A stretch of DNA of 64,000 nt from Boseongicola sp. (lineage in GTDB: Bacteria > Pseudomonadota > Alphaproteobacteria > Rhodobacterales > Rhodobacteraceae), in contig JAPPCV010000118.1 in NCBI GenBank assembly GCA_028824715.1, forward strand, positions 186,001 to 250,000, read 5' to 3'. The stretch's first letter is position 1. Every line of letters starts with the position of its first letter. The position numbers and the translations under genes are program-made. Positions 37,627-47,375 of the stretch are shown here, piece by piece. Under the pieces are notes generated by a model. It worked only from the letters and a program-made list of their open reading frames with translations. It ran no database searches and had not been told where the DNA came from.

Positions 37627-38790
37627 TCACGCAATCTGCCCCACCAACTCCCGACCGATGAGCATCCGCCGGATCTCGCTCGTTCCCGCACCAATCTCCA
37701 TCAGCTTCGCGTCGCGAAAGAGCCGAGACACGGGATGGTCGTTCATGAAGCCGGCGCCACCCATCGCCTGCACGGCCTGATGCGCCTGCCGCATCGCGGC
37801 CTCGCTCGCGAACAGGCAGCACGCGGCGGCATCCTGTCGCGTCACGTCGCCCCGGTCACAGGCCTTCGCCACTTCGTAGACATATGCACGCGACGAGTTC
37901 ATCGCCGCATACATGTCCGCGATCTTGCCCTGCATGAGTTGAAACGAACCGATCGGCTTCCCGAACTGCTTGCGCTCGACCATGTACGGCATGATCTCGT
38001 CAAGGCAGGACGCGATGATCCCGGGGCCGATGCCGGCCAGCACCACGCGCTCGAAGTCCAGTCCGGACATCAGCACGCGAGCGCCCTGCCCCTCTTCTCC
38101 CAGCACGTTCTCAAACGGCACTTCCACGTCATCGAAGATCAGTTCCGCAGTATTCGAGCCCCGCATGCCCAGCTTGTCGAAATGGGCGCCCGTCGAGAAC
38201 CCGGTCATTTCGCGTTCTACGAGGAATGCCGTGATGCCTTTCGACCCTGCATCGGGGTCGGTCTTTGCATAGACGACCAGCGTGTCCGCGTCCGGACCGT
38301 TTGTAATCCAGTACTTGGTCCCGTTGAGCCTGTAGTGATCGTTTCTCCTCTCGGCACGAAGACTCATTGAAACGACGTCCGAACCGGCGCCAGCCTCGCT
38401 CATCGCAAGCGCTCCTACGTGCTCTCCCGTGACGAGCCGGGGCAGGAACCTTTCCTTCTGCCGTTCGTTCCCGTTGAGCCTGATCTGATTGACGCAGAGA
38501 TTCGAATGCGCCCCGTAGGACAGCGAGACGCTTGCTGATGCCCGCGCAATCTCCTCGACGACAATCGTGTGGGCCAGATACCCCAGACCGGCGCCACCAT
38601 ATTCCTCCTCGACAGTGACGCCGAGGATTCCCAGGTCGCCCATTTCTCGCCACAGCCCCGAAGGAAAGTCGTTCGAGCGGTCGATCTCCATCGCCACGGG
38701 CCGGACCCGCTCCTGCGCCCAGCGCCGTACAACTTCGCGCAGCGCGTCTACGTCCTCGCCGAGATCGAAACGCATGGAGGCGTCGAACAT
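37627..38790 (-). CDS. ivd: isovaleryl-CoA dehydrogenase
   Basis: 387 aa acyl-CoA dehydrogenase of leucine breakdown. Signature LAMSEAGAGSDVVSM, KYWITNGPDAD, and the catalytic Glu region in SGLDFERVVLAGIGPGI as in isovaleryl-CoA dehydrogenases, then ERKQFGKPIGSFQLMQGKIADM. Oxidises isovaleryl-CoA with FAD, passing electrons to ETF. It is alone here; the usual methylcrotonyl-CoA carboxylase genes are not adjacent. ATG at 38790 with GGAG upstream; a palindromic operator lies immediately above. Confidence 0.93.
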   Translation of the reverse strand: MFDASMRFDLGEDVDALREVVRRWAQERVRPVAMEIDRSNDFPSGLWREMGDLGILGVTVEEEYGGAGLGYLAHTIVVEEIARASASVSLSYGAHSNLCVNQIRLNGNERQKERFLPRLVTGEHVGALAMSEAGAGSDVVSMSLRAERRNDHYRLNGTKYWITNGPDADTLVVYAKTDPDAGSKGITAFLVEREMTGFSTGAHFDKLGMRGSNTAELIFDDVEVPFENVLGEEGQGARVLMSGLDFERVVLAGIGPGIIASCLDEIMPYMVERKQFGKPIGSFQLMQGKIADMYAAMNSSRAYVYEVAKACDRGDVTRQDAAACCLFASEAAMRQAHQAVQAMGGAGFMNDHPVSRLFRDAKLMEIGAGTSEIRRMLIGRELVGQIA

Positions 38791-38801
38791 CTGGAGCTCC
38801 C

Positions 38802-38825
38802 GTAAATGAACGAACGTTCATTTAC
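38802..38825. promoter_or_regulatory. palindromic operator upstream of ivd
   Basis: Ten-base arms GTAAATGAAC and GTTCATTTAC around GAAC form a perfect inverted repeat 12 bases above the ivd start. Size and AT-flanked GAAC/GTTC core are typical of TetR-family operators. No TetR gene is near in this window. Confidence 0.6.
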
Positions 38826-38922
38826 CTAGCTGCACCGGCTCCATGCGTCAACCTTGGCGGGCATCGCGCCTCACAATGAAGGGCGGCGCCAAGGCTCGAC
38901 GGATGACAGCAACTGCAGGCAT

Positions 38923-40116
38923 TCAGCCCCGCATGCCGGACGCCTCGTCTCGAATGATCCTGGCGATGATCTCGCAATCCTCCTTCGAGAACGTCAGCGG
39001 CAGGCGCATGTCCAGGAGGCCTGCCATCACACGATCGGTCTGCGGCATGGCCGGGGTGTCCGCATAGGCCCAATGGCGATAGGTGGACGTGAACCCATGT
39101 GCCCGCGCAGCGCCAAACCACTTCAATTCAACGCCACGGCCCGCGCACCTGGCCACGAAGGCCTCAATCTCATGCGCGTCAAGGTCCGGCAATCGAAACT
39201 GGAATGACGAACCGACACGTACCAGGTCCGGATGCCGCTCGATCAGGCTCAGGCCAGGCAGGTCGCGCAGACCATCTTCCATCGCGTCATGCAGGTCGGC
39301 CCAGCGGCCCACGCGCACGGAGAGTGCGGCAAGCTGCGGACGCAGGATGGCCGCCCGCAGGTTGTCCATGCGTCCAGAAAGGTTTGGCGTGAAGTCCCGC
39401 ATCGCCTCGAACGCATCCGCGCCAGGGCCGGCGCCGTGGCGCTCGTAAAGCATGTAGCTCCCGGACAGGAGCGTGGCGCGGGCCGCCACTTCCGGGTCAT
39501 CCGTTGCCAGGAGACCGCCTTCCCCGGAATTGATGTGCTTGTAGGTTTGGGTGCTGTAGCAAGCGCTTGCGCCGTGCCGCCCCGAAACCACGCCCCGCCA
39601 GGAACCACCCATCGTGTGGGCGCAATCCTCGATGACCACAATGCCCCGATCCCGCGCGATGCGCATGACCCTGTCCATGTCGGGTTGATGACCGCGCATG
39701 TGACTCAGCATCAGGACCCGTGCCCCGGACATCTCTGCGATTTCCTCAAGGTGGGCAAAGTCGATCGTCAAGGACTCCGTCGTCTCCACGAAGACGACGC
39801 GCGCGCCCACGCCCGCAATCGCGCCCGGCACTGGCGCCAGCGTGAAGGCGTTGCTCAGAACGGCATCCCCCGGATTCACATCATGAGCCCGCAGCGCCGC
39901 CGCAAGTGCATGACCTCCCGAAGTCATTGCCAGCACGTAGCGTGCTCCCGTAAACGCCGCAAAGTCGCGTTCCAGAAGCGAAGCCTCACCGACCTCGTCC
40001 TGCGCCAGATTGTATCGATGCAACCTGCCGTGATTCAGGACCGCGACCGCGGCATCCACCGCCGCCTCCGGGATCGGCTCCTGTTGCGTGAAGCTGCCCT
40101 CAAATCGATGCGCCAT
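38923..40116 (-). CDS. DegT/DnrJ/EryC1/StrS family aminotransferase
   Basis: 397 aa PLP-dependent sugar-aminotransferase fold. The active-site lysine is in YKHINSGEGGLL, preceded by the PLP-contacting IEDCAHTMGG and the N-terminal ALAMTSGG-type loop (VLAMTSGGHALAAAL). Usually acts on keto-sugars of surface glycans; no sugar-nucleotide genes are adjacent, though glmU and glmS are close by. Five bases separate its stop from the HAD gene's stop side, so they may be co-transcribed (HAD first). Confidence 0.85.
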   Translation of the reverse strand: MAHRFEGSFTQQEPIPEAAVDAAVAVLNHGRLHRYNLAQDEVGEASLLERDFAAFTGARYVLAMTSGGHALAAALRAHDVNPGDAVLSNAFTLAPVPGAIAGVGARVVFVETTESLTIDFAHLEEIAEMSGARVLMLSHMRGHQPDMDRVMRIARDRGIVVIEDCAHTMGGSWRGVVSGRHGASACYSTQTYKHINSGEGGLLATDDPEVAARATLLSGSYMLYERHGAGPGADAFEAMRDFTPNLSGRMDNLRAAILRPQLAALSVRVGRWADLHDAMEDGLRDLPGLSLIERHPDLVRVGSSFQFRLPDLDAHEIEAFVARCAGRGVELKWFGAARAHGFTSTYRHWAYADTPAMPQTDRVMAGLLDMRLPLTFSKEDCEIIARIIRDEASGMRG

Positions 40117-40121
40117 GTCGA

Positions 40122-40784
40122 CTACCCGATCAGTTCTGCCACGATCCTGCCAAGCGCTCCGAAATCCGGCAAGAGGGCATCGGGCTCCAGTCGAGCCACG
40201 CGTTCACCCTCTGGTCCGAAGGAAACGAGAGCAACCGGAACGCCGGCCGCTCGAGCGGTCCTGACATCGGTTTCCGTGTCTCCAACCAGCATGGAACGCG
40301 CGGGATTGCCGGACGCCCGGGTCACGGCTTCGAGGAGAGCCTGCGGGTCGGGTTTCCGCACAGGCAGCGTATCGGCACCGACAAGCGATGCAAACCGGTC
40401 TCGCACGCCGAGCCGGCAAAGCAGGAGTTCTGCCAGCGCCTCCGGCTTGTTCGTGCAGATGCCGACCCGGTACCCCGCGTCACGCAATGCATCGACGGCA
40501 ACCACCGCGCCCGGGAACAGGACTGTCCTGACATCGATGACTTCGCGGTAACGGCCCAGGAACTCCGGAAATGTTCGCTCCACAGCCTCCTCGTCCTCCC
40601 GGCCGGATCGGGCAAATCCCAGCCTCAGCATCGCCCGCCCGCCGCGCAAGGCCGTCAGCCGGTCCTTGGTCTCGTCGAGCAGGTCACCCAGGCCTCGGGT
40701 CCGGAAACAGGCATTTGCAGCCTCGATCAGGTCGCCACTCGTGTCCGCCAGCGTTCCGTCAAGATCGAAAATCACGCACTTCAT
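40122..40784 (-). CDS. HAD family phosphatase (phosphoglycolate phosphatase-like)
   Basis: 220 aa. HAD motif I DLDGTLADTSGD at residues 6-17, motif II region GICTNKP, motif III Lys near RKPDP, motif IV VGDTETDVRTA. Pattern fits phosphoglycolate phosphatase Gph. Start at 40784 has AAGGA seven bases upstream. Divergent from glmU across a 122-base gap. Confidence 0.87.
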   Translation of the reverse strand: MKCVIFDLDGTLADTSGDLIEAANACFRTRGLGDLLDETKDRLTALRGGRAMLRLGFARSGREDEEAVERTFPEFLGRYREVIDVRTVLFPGAVVAVDALRDAGYRVGICTNKPEALAELLLCRLGVRDRFASLVGADTLPVRKPDPQALLEAVTRASGNPARSMLVGDTETDVRTARAAGVPVALVSFGPEGERVARLEPDALLPDFGALGRIVAELIG

Positions 40785-40906
40785 GCCATTGTCCTTCGGC
40801 AAGACCCTGCCCACGATGTAACTTGCGGCAACACAAGTTGATGCCGGCAACCTTTCGGGCCTTTGCGCTCGCGGCTAAAAGGTCGCAGCCAAAAAGGAAA
40901 GGGCGA

Positions 40907-42256
40907 ATGCCAACCCACCTGATCGTTCTCGCCGCAGGAGCAGGAACGCGGATGCTGTCCGACCGCCCGAAGGTGCTGCACGAAATCGGAGGCGCCCCAA
41001 TCCTTGCACACGTGCTTGCGGCAGCGCAGGCTCTTGATGGCGAACGCGTCCTCGTTGTCGGCGGGGACGGTGATGCGGTCAGCAAGGAGGCGCTGAGAAC
41101 CGACGGCAAGATCAGGATCGCCGAGCAATGCGAGCAACGCGGGACGGCGCATGCCGTCACGGTGGCGGCGCCCGAACTCGACGGCAAGGGTGGGGACACG
41201 TTGGTGCTGCTCGGTGACACGCCCTTCATTCGCCCCGAAACGATCTCTGCCATGGGCAAGGCCAGGGCGGACGGCGCAGAGATTGTGTTTCTCGGATTCG
41301 AAGCTTCGGATCCCGGGCGCTACGGGCGCATCGTGACAGACGGTGCAACCTTGCTGAGAATCGTCGAGTGGAAGGACGCCGATGATGCAACGCGTGCAAT
41401 TGCGCTTTGCAACGCGGGGCTGGTGCTGGCCGAAACCGGCACGCTCCTTCGTCTCGCCGCTGCTGCAGGCCGGGACAACGCGGCCGGCGAGCACTACCTT
41501 ACCGACATTGCCGCCTTGGGCCGTGCCGATGGGCTCGATGTCAGGGTCGTGGCCTGCGCCGAAGAGGAAGCGCTCGGCATAAACACTTGCGCGGACCTCG
41601 CGCGTGCCGAATCGGTGTTTCAGGCACGTGCGCGCAACGCCGCCGTCGAAAGAGGCGTGACGCTTCTCTCGGCGGAAACGGTGCACTTTGCATTCGACAC
41701 CCGGATTGACCGCAACGTCGTGGTGGAACCGAATGTCGTGTTCGGCCCGGGGGTCGTGATCGAATCCGGAGCCCGCATTCGGGCATTCAGCCACCTGGAA
41801 GGCTGTCACGTCGGCCGCAATGCCGTCGTCGGGCCTCATGCACGCCTCCGACCCGGCACGGAACTCGGGGCCGGCGCCCGCATCGGCAACTTCGTCGAAG
41901 TCAAGAACGCCGAGTTCGGGGAAGGCGCACAAGCGAAGCACTTGTCCTATATCGGCGATGCGTCGATAGGCCGGGACGCGAATGTCGGCGCGGGAACCAT
42001 CACGTGCAACTACGACGGCGTGTCCAAGCACAGGACCGAAGTCGGCGAGAGAGCCTTCATCGGATCCAGCACCATGCTGGTCGCACCGGTCGCAATCGGA
42101 GACGATGCGATGACGGCATCGGGTTCGGTCATAACTCGCAACGTCCCTGACGGGGATCTCGCGATCGCCAGGACCCGCCAGGAGAACAAGCCGGGATTTG
42201 CTCGCAAGCTGTTGGCAATGCTGCGTGCGACCAGGCGCGCGGGCAAGGCGGATTGA
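40907..42256 (+). CDS. glmU: bifunctional UDP-GlcNAc pyrophosphorylase/GlcN-1-P acetyltransferase
   Basis: 449 aa. N-terminal uridyltransferase with LAAGAGTRMLSDRPKVLHEI and LLGDTPF; C-terminal left-handed beta-helix with repeated hexapeptides (VGPHARLRPGTELGAGARIGNF in part) and the acetyltransferase motif NYDGVSKHRTEVG. Makes UDP-GlcNAc for peptidoglycan and LPS. Start at 40907 has AAGGAAAGGG upstream. Four bases from glmS: an operon supplying its own substrate pathway. Confidence 0.97.
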   Translation: MPTHLIVLAAGAGTRMLSDRPKVLHEIGGAPILAHVLAAAQALDGERVLVVGGDGDAVSKEALRTDGKIRIAEQCEQRGTAHAVTVAAPELDGKGGDTLVLLGDTPFIRPETISAMGKARADGAEIVFLGFEASDPGRYGRIVTDGATLLRIVEWKDADDATRAIALCNAGLVLAETGTLLRLAAAAGRDNAAGEHYLTDIAALGRADGLDVRVVACAEEEALGINTCADLARAESVFQARARNAAVERGVTLLSAETVHFAFDTRIDRNVVVEPNVVFGPGVVIESGARIRAFSHLEGCHVGRNAVVGPHARLRPGTELGAGARIGNFVEVKNAEFGEGAQAKHLSYIGDASIGRDANVGAGTITCNYDGVSKHRTEVGERAFIGSSTMLVAPVAIGDDAMTASGSVITRNVPDGDLAIARTRQENKPGFARKLLAMLRATRRAGKAD

Positions 42257-42260
42257 GGCG

Positions 42261-44075
42261 ATGTGCGGCATCGTAGGCATCCTGGGCAACCATGAGGCGG
42301 CGCCGACCTTGGTCGAGGCGCTGAAGCGTCTTGAGTACCGGGGATATGACAGCGCCGGCATCGCGACAGTGAACGACGGTGCGCTGGATCGTCGCCGTGC
42401 GGTCGGCAAGCTCGCCAATCTTTCGGACATGCTGATCCACGACCCCCTGCCGGGCAAGGCCGGGATCGGGCACACCCGCTGGGCAACGCATGGCGCACCC
42501 TCGGTGACGAACGCCCACCCCCACAGGTCCGGACGCGTTGCGGTCGTCCATAACGGCATCATCGAGAATTTCCGTGAACTCCGTGAGGAACTCGCCGACA
42601 GCGGCTACGCTACCGAGACCGAGACAGACACCGAGACCGTGTCGCTCATGGCGCAGTTTCACATTGATCAGGGTCTCGCACCTTCTGACGCGGCCACAAA
42701 GACGATTGCCCGCCTCGAGGGCGCATTTGCGTTGGCGTTTCTGTTCGACGGCGAGAACGACCTGATAGTCGCCGCACGCAGGGGATCGCCGCTCGCGCTC
42801 GGCTTTGGCGACGGTGAGGTGTATCTCGGTTCCGATGCCGTGGCACTGAGCCCGCTGACCGACGAGATCTGCTACCTTGAGGAGGGTGATTCCGCGGTCC
42901 TTGCCCGTGCTGGCGTGGAGATTCGCGACGCGAATGGGCGACGTGCCAACCGTGAAGTTCGCACGATCCGGATCGACCAGCGCCAGATCGAAAAGGATGG
43001 CTACCAGCACTTCATGGCCAAGGAAATCGCCGAGCAACCGGGCGTCCTGGCGGATGCGGCACAACACTACATCAGGAACGGCGCGTTGTTCCTGCCCGAC
43101 GCGTGCCCAGACTTTGCCGAGGTTGACCGGATCGTCATGGTTGCCTGCGGCACCGCGTTCTATGCCTGCCAGACTGCGAAGTACTGGCTCGAGTCGCTTG
43201 CGGGAATCGCTGTCGAGGTGGACGTGGCTTCGGAATTCCGCTACCGCGACACTCCTGTCGGCCAAGGCACCCTGGCGGTTTTCGTCAGCCAGTCCGGCGA
43301 GACGGCCGACACGCTCGCAGCGCTTCGGCATGTGAAGGAACGTGCCCGGGTCCTGTCCGTCGTCAATGTTCACGAAAGTTCGATTGCGCGCGAGTCCGAC
43401 GTAGCCCTTCCCATCCATGCGGGGCCAGAGATTGGTGTTGCCTCCACCAAGGCATTCACTTGCCAGCTCTTTGTGCTCCTGGTTCTTGCGCTTCAGGCCG
43501 CGCGTGACCGCAGGCAACTGGATGCCGACGCGTTCGCAGACCACATGCGTGCACTTCGATCCCTGCCTGGACTTGTCGCGCAGGCCCTGGGCAGTTCAGG
43601 CCAGATCGAGGAAACGGCCCGTGCCTTGGCCAAGTTCCGCGACATCCTGTTCCTTGGGCGCGGCGCCATGTACCCGATAGCCATGGAAGGAGCGTTGAAG
43701 CTGAAGGAAGTCAGCTACATCCATGCGGAGGGCCATTCATCCGGCGAATTGAAACACGGTCCCATCGCACTCATCGACCAGGCCGTTCCGGTGATCGTCA
43801 TGGCTCCGCGAACGGTGCTCTTCGACAAGACCGTCTCGAACATGCAGGAAGTGCTGGCACGGGGCGGCAGGATCGTGCTGATCACCGACAGAAAGGGCCG
43901 GAGGACGGCAGGCGACGGCTTGTGGCGCGTCATCGAAATGCCGGAGTTGCCGGAGCTGTTGGCCCCCATCCTCTATGCCATCCCGGCACAGCTTCTGGCG
44001 TATCACACTGCAGTCGCGAAGGGGACCGACGTGGACCAGCCCCGCAACCTGGCGAAATCCGTAACCGTCGAGTAG
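42261..44075 (+). CDS. glmS: glutamine-fructose-6-phosphate aminotransferase
   Basis: 604 aa, full length. Catalytic Cys2 of MCGIVGILG becomes the N-terminus after processing; glutaminase region HTRWATHGAPS, two SIS domains with SQSGETADTLAALR and STKAFTCQ, and the conserved end AKSVTVE. Makes glucosamine-6-phosphate. No glmS ribozyme is expected or seen in the four-base gap from glmU. Confidence 0.97.
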   Translation: MCGIVGILGNHEAAPTLVEALKRLEYRGYDSAGIATVNDGALDRRRAVGKLANLSDMLIHDPLPGKAGIGHTRWATHGAPSVTNAHPHRSGRVAVVHNGIIENFRELREELADSGYATETETDTETVSLMAQFHIDQGLAPSDAATKTIARLEGAFALAFLFDGENDLIVAARRGSPLALGFGDGEVYLGSDAVALSPLTDEICYLEEGDSAVLARAGVEIRDANGRRANREVRTIRIDQRQIEKDGYQHFMAKEIAEQPGVLADAAQHYIRNGALFLPDACPDFAEVDRIVMVACGTAFYACQTAKYWLESLAGIAVEVDVASEFRYRDTPVGQGTLAVFVSQSGETADTLAALRHVKERARVLSVVNVHESSIARESDVALPIHAGPEIGVASTKAFTCQLFVLLVLALQAARDRRQLDADAFADHMRALRSLPGLVAQALGSSGQIEETARALAKFRDILFLGRGAMYPIAMEGALKLKEVSYIHAEGHSSGELKHGPIALIDQAVPVIVMAPRTVLFDKTVSNMQEVLARGGRIVLITDRKGRRTAGDGLWRVIEMPELPELLAPILYAIPAQLLAYHTAVAKGTDVDQPRNLAKSVTVE

Positions 44076-44093
44076 CCGCAACGGCATCCGCAT

Positions 44094-44540
44094 TCACGGA
44101 AGCTCGTAGACCTCGAGAGCAGGCAGGCCCGCAAGCGGTGCCTCGAGGAGCCGCATCGCAGCAAGCGAAACGCGACTTGAACCGCCTTCCGACGGCATCA
44201 ATGTGACATCGACGCTCCTGCCGCTGGCGGGATACACCAGTCGCCCCGGCCCTTCCTCCGTGGCCAGCGGCGTCTCAACCCAGAAGCCCGGCACAGTTAC
44301 ATCGCCAAGCGACGCGACTGTTTCACCGAGAAGCCGCCCGGCGGCGCCGAGCGCAACCGCTGCATCGCGCTCGGCGGCGGTCGTGGCGTCAAGTTCCTCG
44401 ACAGTCTTTGCCGCGGATGGCGCAAGTGGCGATGTCACGATTTGCGGCCTCCGGATCTCCGTCTGCTCGAACTGTCCGCAACTTGAAAGCAAAAGGGCTG
44501 CTGCCACGACCAGAATCCCTGATCGAATGCCTGAATTCAT
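44094..44540 (-). CDS. conserved lipoprotein (often called 'D-galactarate dehydratase')
   Basis: 148 aa. Signal MNSGIRSGILVVAAALLLSSC with a good lipobox (LLSSC), so a lipoprotein. The mature part (LLGETVASLGDVTVPGFW, GRLVYPASGRSVDVTLMPSEG, SRVSLAAMRLLEAPLAGLP) matches a short Rhodobacterales family that databases often mislabel as D-galactarate dehydratase; it has no enzyme-like features. GGAGG eight bases before ATG 44540. Convergent with glmS. Confidence 0.75.
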   Translation of the reverse strand: MNSGIRSGILVVAAALLLSSCGQFEQTEIRRPQIVTSPLAPSAAKTVEELDATTAAERDAAVALGAAGRLLGETVASLGDVTVPGFWVETPLATEEGPGRLVYPASGRSVDVTLMPSEGGSSRVSLAAMRLLEAPLAGLPALEVYELP

Positions 44541-45345
44541 CGTGCGACCTCCATGGCTTGCCGCGCCAAGGGTCTCGGTGATGGCTCTGCCTTGGACGGG
44601 ACTTGTGGCGGTGACATTCATGACGTCGGGCCCTCTGGAACCTTGGCATGGCTGCGAAACCGATGCACCCGGCGACTATATTGCAAGGGGCGGTTCGGCA
44701 CAACGGCGCGAGACGGATTCGCAGGGGCTTCCAACGCTCGAATTCAGGCAGCGCTCTCCCACGCCGCGGTCGATGATTCGAATGACCGCCAACCGCGAGC
44801 ATGACGGATCGGGACGTCAGCGACGGGACGCGATGAAGGAGGTTCCGCCACGATCGGCCGCATAGGCACGTCAGCCCCTTCATTTGCCCAAGGCCTGCAT
44901 TTCCGCATGTTGTCTCTCCAAGACTCTCGGTTCTGTCTCCTGCACACTCCCAAAGCCGTGCTGCGGGGGCGCCAAAGTGGCTCATTCACTCTCGTCGCCG
45001 GCAATCTCTGTCATTGCACGTTTCGTTCTGGCATCGGTCCTGCCGCGCGTCGGCCTTCTCAACCGGGCGCTTCCAGGAATGTCATCGATACCGAACGCAG
45101 CAGGCCACAGACTAGGTTGCCGGTCCGGTCGGCCATCTCGGCGAGCGCGCCCAGCAGCAGCCATCGGGATGGCTATGGAAACTCATCAAGTTAATTTGTT
45201 AAATTCATCCTCTTATGGCCAAAACTTGAGACAGGAAGGGCGCCAGTTTGGAAGCGCTGTGACAGAATTACCGGTTGTCAAGATGCGACGACTGCGCAAT
45301 CGTTGACGGGAGCGAAAGGAATTTCCGCCAAAGGAGGAGTCAGAC
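44541..45345. other. gene-free stretch
   Basis: 800 bases with no recognisable gene. AT-richer DNA at 45180-45240 probably contains the promoter of the polyamine transporter operon. Open frames here are unconvincing. Confidence 0.45.
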
Positions 45346-46422
45346 ATGAAGACCTATTCGCCAAAGTTCCGCCCCAATCGTCGCAGCCTCTTGGGCGGTG
45401 CAGCGACATTGGCCGGGATGAGCTTTCTGCCGCGGGGCACGATGGCCGCCGAAGAAAGGAAGCTCAACTTCTACAACTGGGACACGTACATCGGCGAGAC
45501 CACGCTGGACGACTTCAACGCGGCCACCGGCATCGAGGTCAAGATGGACCTCTTCGCAGACAACGACGAGTTGTTCGCCAAGCTGCGGGAGGGCAATCCC
45601 GGCTACGACCTGATCGTCCCGACCAACGACTATGTCGAACGCATGCTGGTCGCTGGCATGCTGCTGCCGCTGGATCACGACAAGATCCCCAACATGTCGA
45701 ATCTCGGCGCCAATTTCCGCGATGCCAGCTACGATCCGGGCCTCAAGCACTCGATCCCGTACATGTGGGGAACGATCGGGGTCGGCTACAACGCGAAACG
45801 GACCGGGGATATCACCAAGTCCTGGAAACATCTCTACGATTCCGACCAGTTCGCCGGAAAGATCTCGCTCCTCGGCGACGGGCCGAACGTGCTCGGCCAT
45901 GCCATGAAATATCTGGGCAATTCGCTGAATTCGACCAACGTGGCGGACATCAAGGCCGCAGAGGAACTGCTGATCGCGCAGAAGAGGAACATCAAGGTCT
46001 TTGCCGACGACAACGGTCAGGACCTGCTGGTCTCGGGCGAGGTCGTGATTGCCCAGGAATGGAACGGCGACATCCTGCAGGTCATGGCTGAGGACGACGA
46101 CCTTTCGTTCTACGTTCCCGACGAGGGCGGCCTGATATGGCAGGATTGCCTGTGCATGCCGAAGGGCGCGCCGCACCCGGAGAATGCGCACGCATTCATC
46201 AACTTCATCCTTGACGCCGACGCCGGCGCCGCAATCGCGGACTACATCCAGTACGCAACGCCGAACGAGGCTGCCAGGGCAAAGCTCGGATCAGAGTACA
46301 ACGAGAACCCGGCGATCTTTCCGCCAGACGAAACCGTCGCCAAGTGCGAGTTCCAACTCTACCTGGGCGAAGAGCATGTGAAGAACGTCAACGACGCCTG
46401 GACCCGGGTCCAAGCCGCCTGA
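45346..46422 (+). CDS. polyamine ABC transporter substrate-binding protein (PotD/PotF-like)
   Basis: 358 aa. Tat-like signal NRRSLLGGAATLAGM with twin arginine. Mature start LNFYNWDTYIG, and YDLIVPTNDYVERM and SIPYMWGTIGVGYN, follow the PotD/PotF family. Binds putrescine, spermidine or a similar amine in the periplasm. AAGGAGG precedes the ATG. A GC-rich hairpin separates it from the first permease. Confidence 0.92.
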   Translation: MKTYSPKFRPNRRSLLGGAATLAGMSFLPRGTMAAEERKLNFYNWDTYIGETTLDDFNAATGIEVKMDLFADNDELFAKLREGNPGYDLIVPTNDYVERMLVAGMLLPLDHDKIPNMSNLGANFRDASYDPGLKHSIPYMWGTIGVGYNAKRTGDITKSWKHLYDSDQFAGKISLLGDGPNVLGHAMKYLGNSLNSTNVADIKAAEELLIAQKRNIKVFADDNGQDLLVSGEVVIAQEWNGDILQVMAEDDDLSFYVPDEGGLIWQDCLCMPKGAPHPENAHAFINFILDADAGAAIADYIQYATPNEAARAKLGSEYNENPAIFPPDETVAKCEFQLYLGEEHVKNVNDAWTRVQAA

Positions 46423-46431
46423 CCGTGGACG

Positions 46432-46454
46432 GGGCGGGTCCGGCAGGCCCGCCC
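46432..46454 (+). promoter_or_regulatory. intercistronic hairpin after binding-protein gene
   Basis: GGGCGGG (46432-46438) pairs with CCCGCCC (46448-46454), with further pairing in the loop. No T-run follows, so it probably attenuates or protects the 3' end of the binding-protein message. Confidence 0.5.
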
Positions 46455-46469
46455 TGACCTGTTCCCTGC

Positions 46470-47375
46470 ATGGAGAGTTTCCGCAAGAATCAAGGGGTCT
46501 TCTGGATCCTCGCGGGCCCCGGCTCCCTCTGGCTCCTGTTCTTCTTCCTGGTCCCGCTCGGAATCGTGTGGATCCTGTCCTTCGGCGAAAAGGCGGTCAT
46601 CGACGGCAAGGTCTCGATCACCGAAACCGAGATCACCTGGACCCTTGCCAACTACGTCCGGGCCTTGGCCGATCCGGTCTATCTGGTGATCATGTGGAAG
46701 TCGGCCTGGATCTCGGCGCTGGCGACGACGCTGTGCCTGATCATTGCCTACCCGGTCGCTTTCGTGATCGCCTTTGCCTCCCCGCGCTGGCGGCCGTGGC
46801 TGCTGCTGGCGGTGATCCTGCCGTTCTGGATCAATCTTCTCATTCGCACCTATGCCCTGATCGCGGTGTTCCGGATCCGGGGCTACGTCAATTTCACACT
46901 GGAATGGACTTACGACTCGCTCTGGCTCGACAGGCTGTTCGGACCGTTTGAGCCGCTGGAGCTGCTGTACAACGACTTTGCCGTCGTCGCTGGCCTGGTC
47001 TACGTGTTCATGCCTTTCATGGTGCTTCCGCTGTTCGCTTCCATCGAACGGCTGGATCGATCGATGCTTGAGGCTTCGCTCGACCTTGGTGCCTCGCAGA
47101 TGGCCACGTTCCTGCGTGTCACGGTACCGCTGACGATGCCTGGCATCATCTCGGGCGTGATCCTGGTGTTCATCCCCTGCCTTGGTTCGTTCCTGACCGC
47201 TGACCTGCTGGGGGGGACCAATGCCACGATGATCGGCAATGTCATCGAACGGCAGTTCAAGGCGGCCAATGACTGGCCGTTTGGCGCCGCTCTCAGCTTC
47301 CTGCTGATGTATGTCACGTTCGGCGCACTGGCACTGCGTGCACTGCTCAGCCGCGATGCGGGGATGCGGACATGA
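46470..47375 (+). CDS. polyamine ABC transporter permease (PotB/PotH-like)
   Basis: 301 aa, six hydrophobic helices, with the EAA loop EASLDLGASQMATFLRVTVPL that contacts the ATPase. SLLIRTYAL-type NLLIRTYALIAVF is typical of PotB/PotH. Overlaps the next permease by four bases (ATGA). Confidence 0.93.
   Translation: MESFRKNQGVFWILAGPGSLWLLFFFLVPLGIVWILSFGEKAVIDGKVSITETEITWTLANYVRALADPVYLVIMWKSAWISALATTLCLIIAYPVAFVIAFASPRWRPWLLLAVILPFWINLLIRTYALIAVFRIRGYVNFTLEWTYDSLWLDRLFGPFEPLELLYNDFAVVAGLVYVFMPFMVLPLFASIERLDRSMLEASLDLGASQMATFLRVTVPLTMPGIISGVILVFIPCLGSFLTADLLGGTNATMIGNVIERQFKAANDWPFGAALSFLLMYVTFGALALRALLSRDAGMRT

Noticed and set aside
40781-42562. 593-codon open frame antisense to glmU
   Set aside because: It mirrors a certain gene on the other strand; its translation is Arg/Ala/Gly/His-rich with no domain. 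High-GC third positions create such frames.
42129-43544. 471-codon open frame antisense to glmS
   Set aside because: Same reason; glmS is certain on the plus strand.
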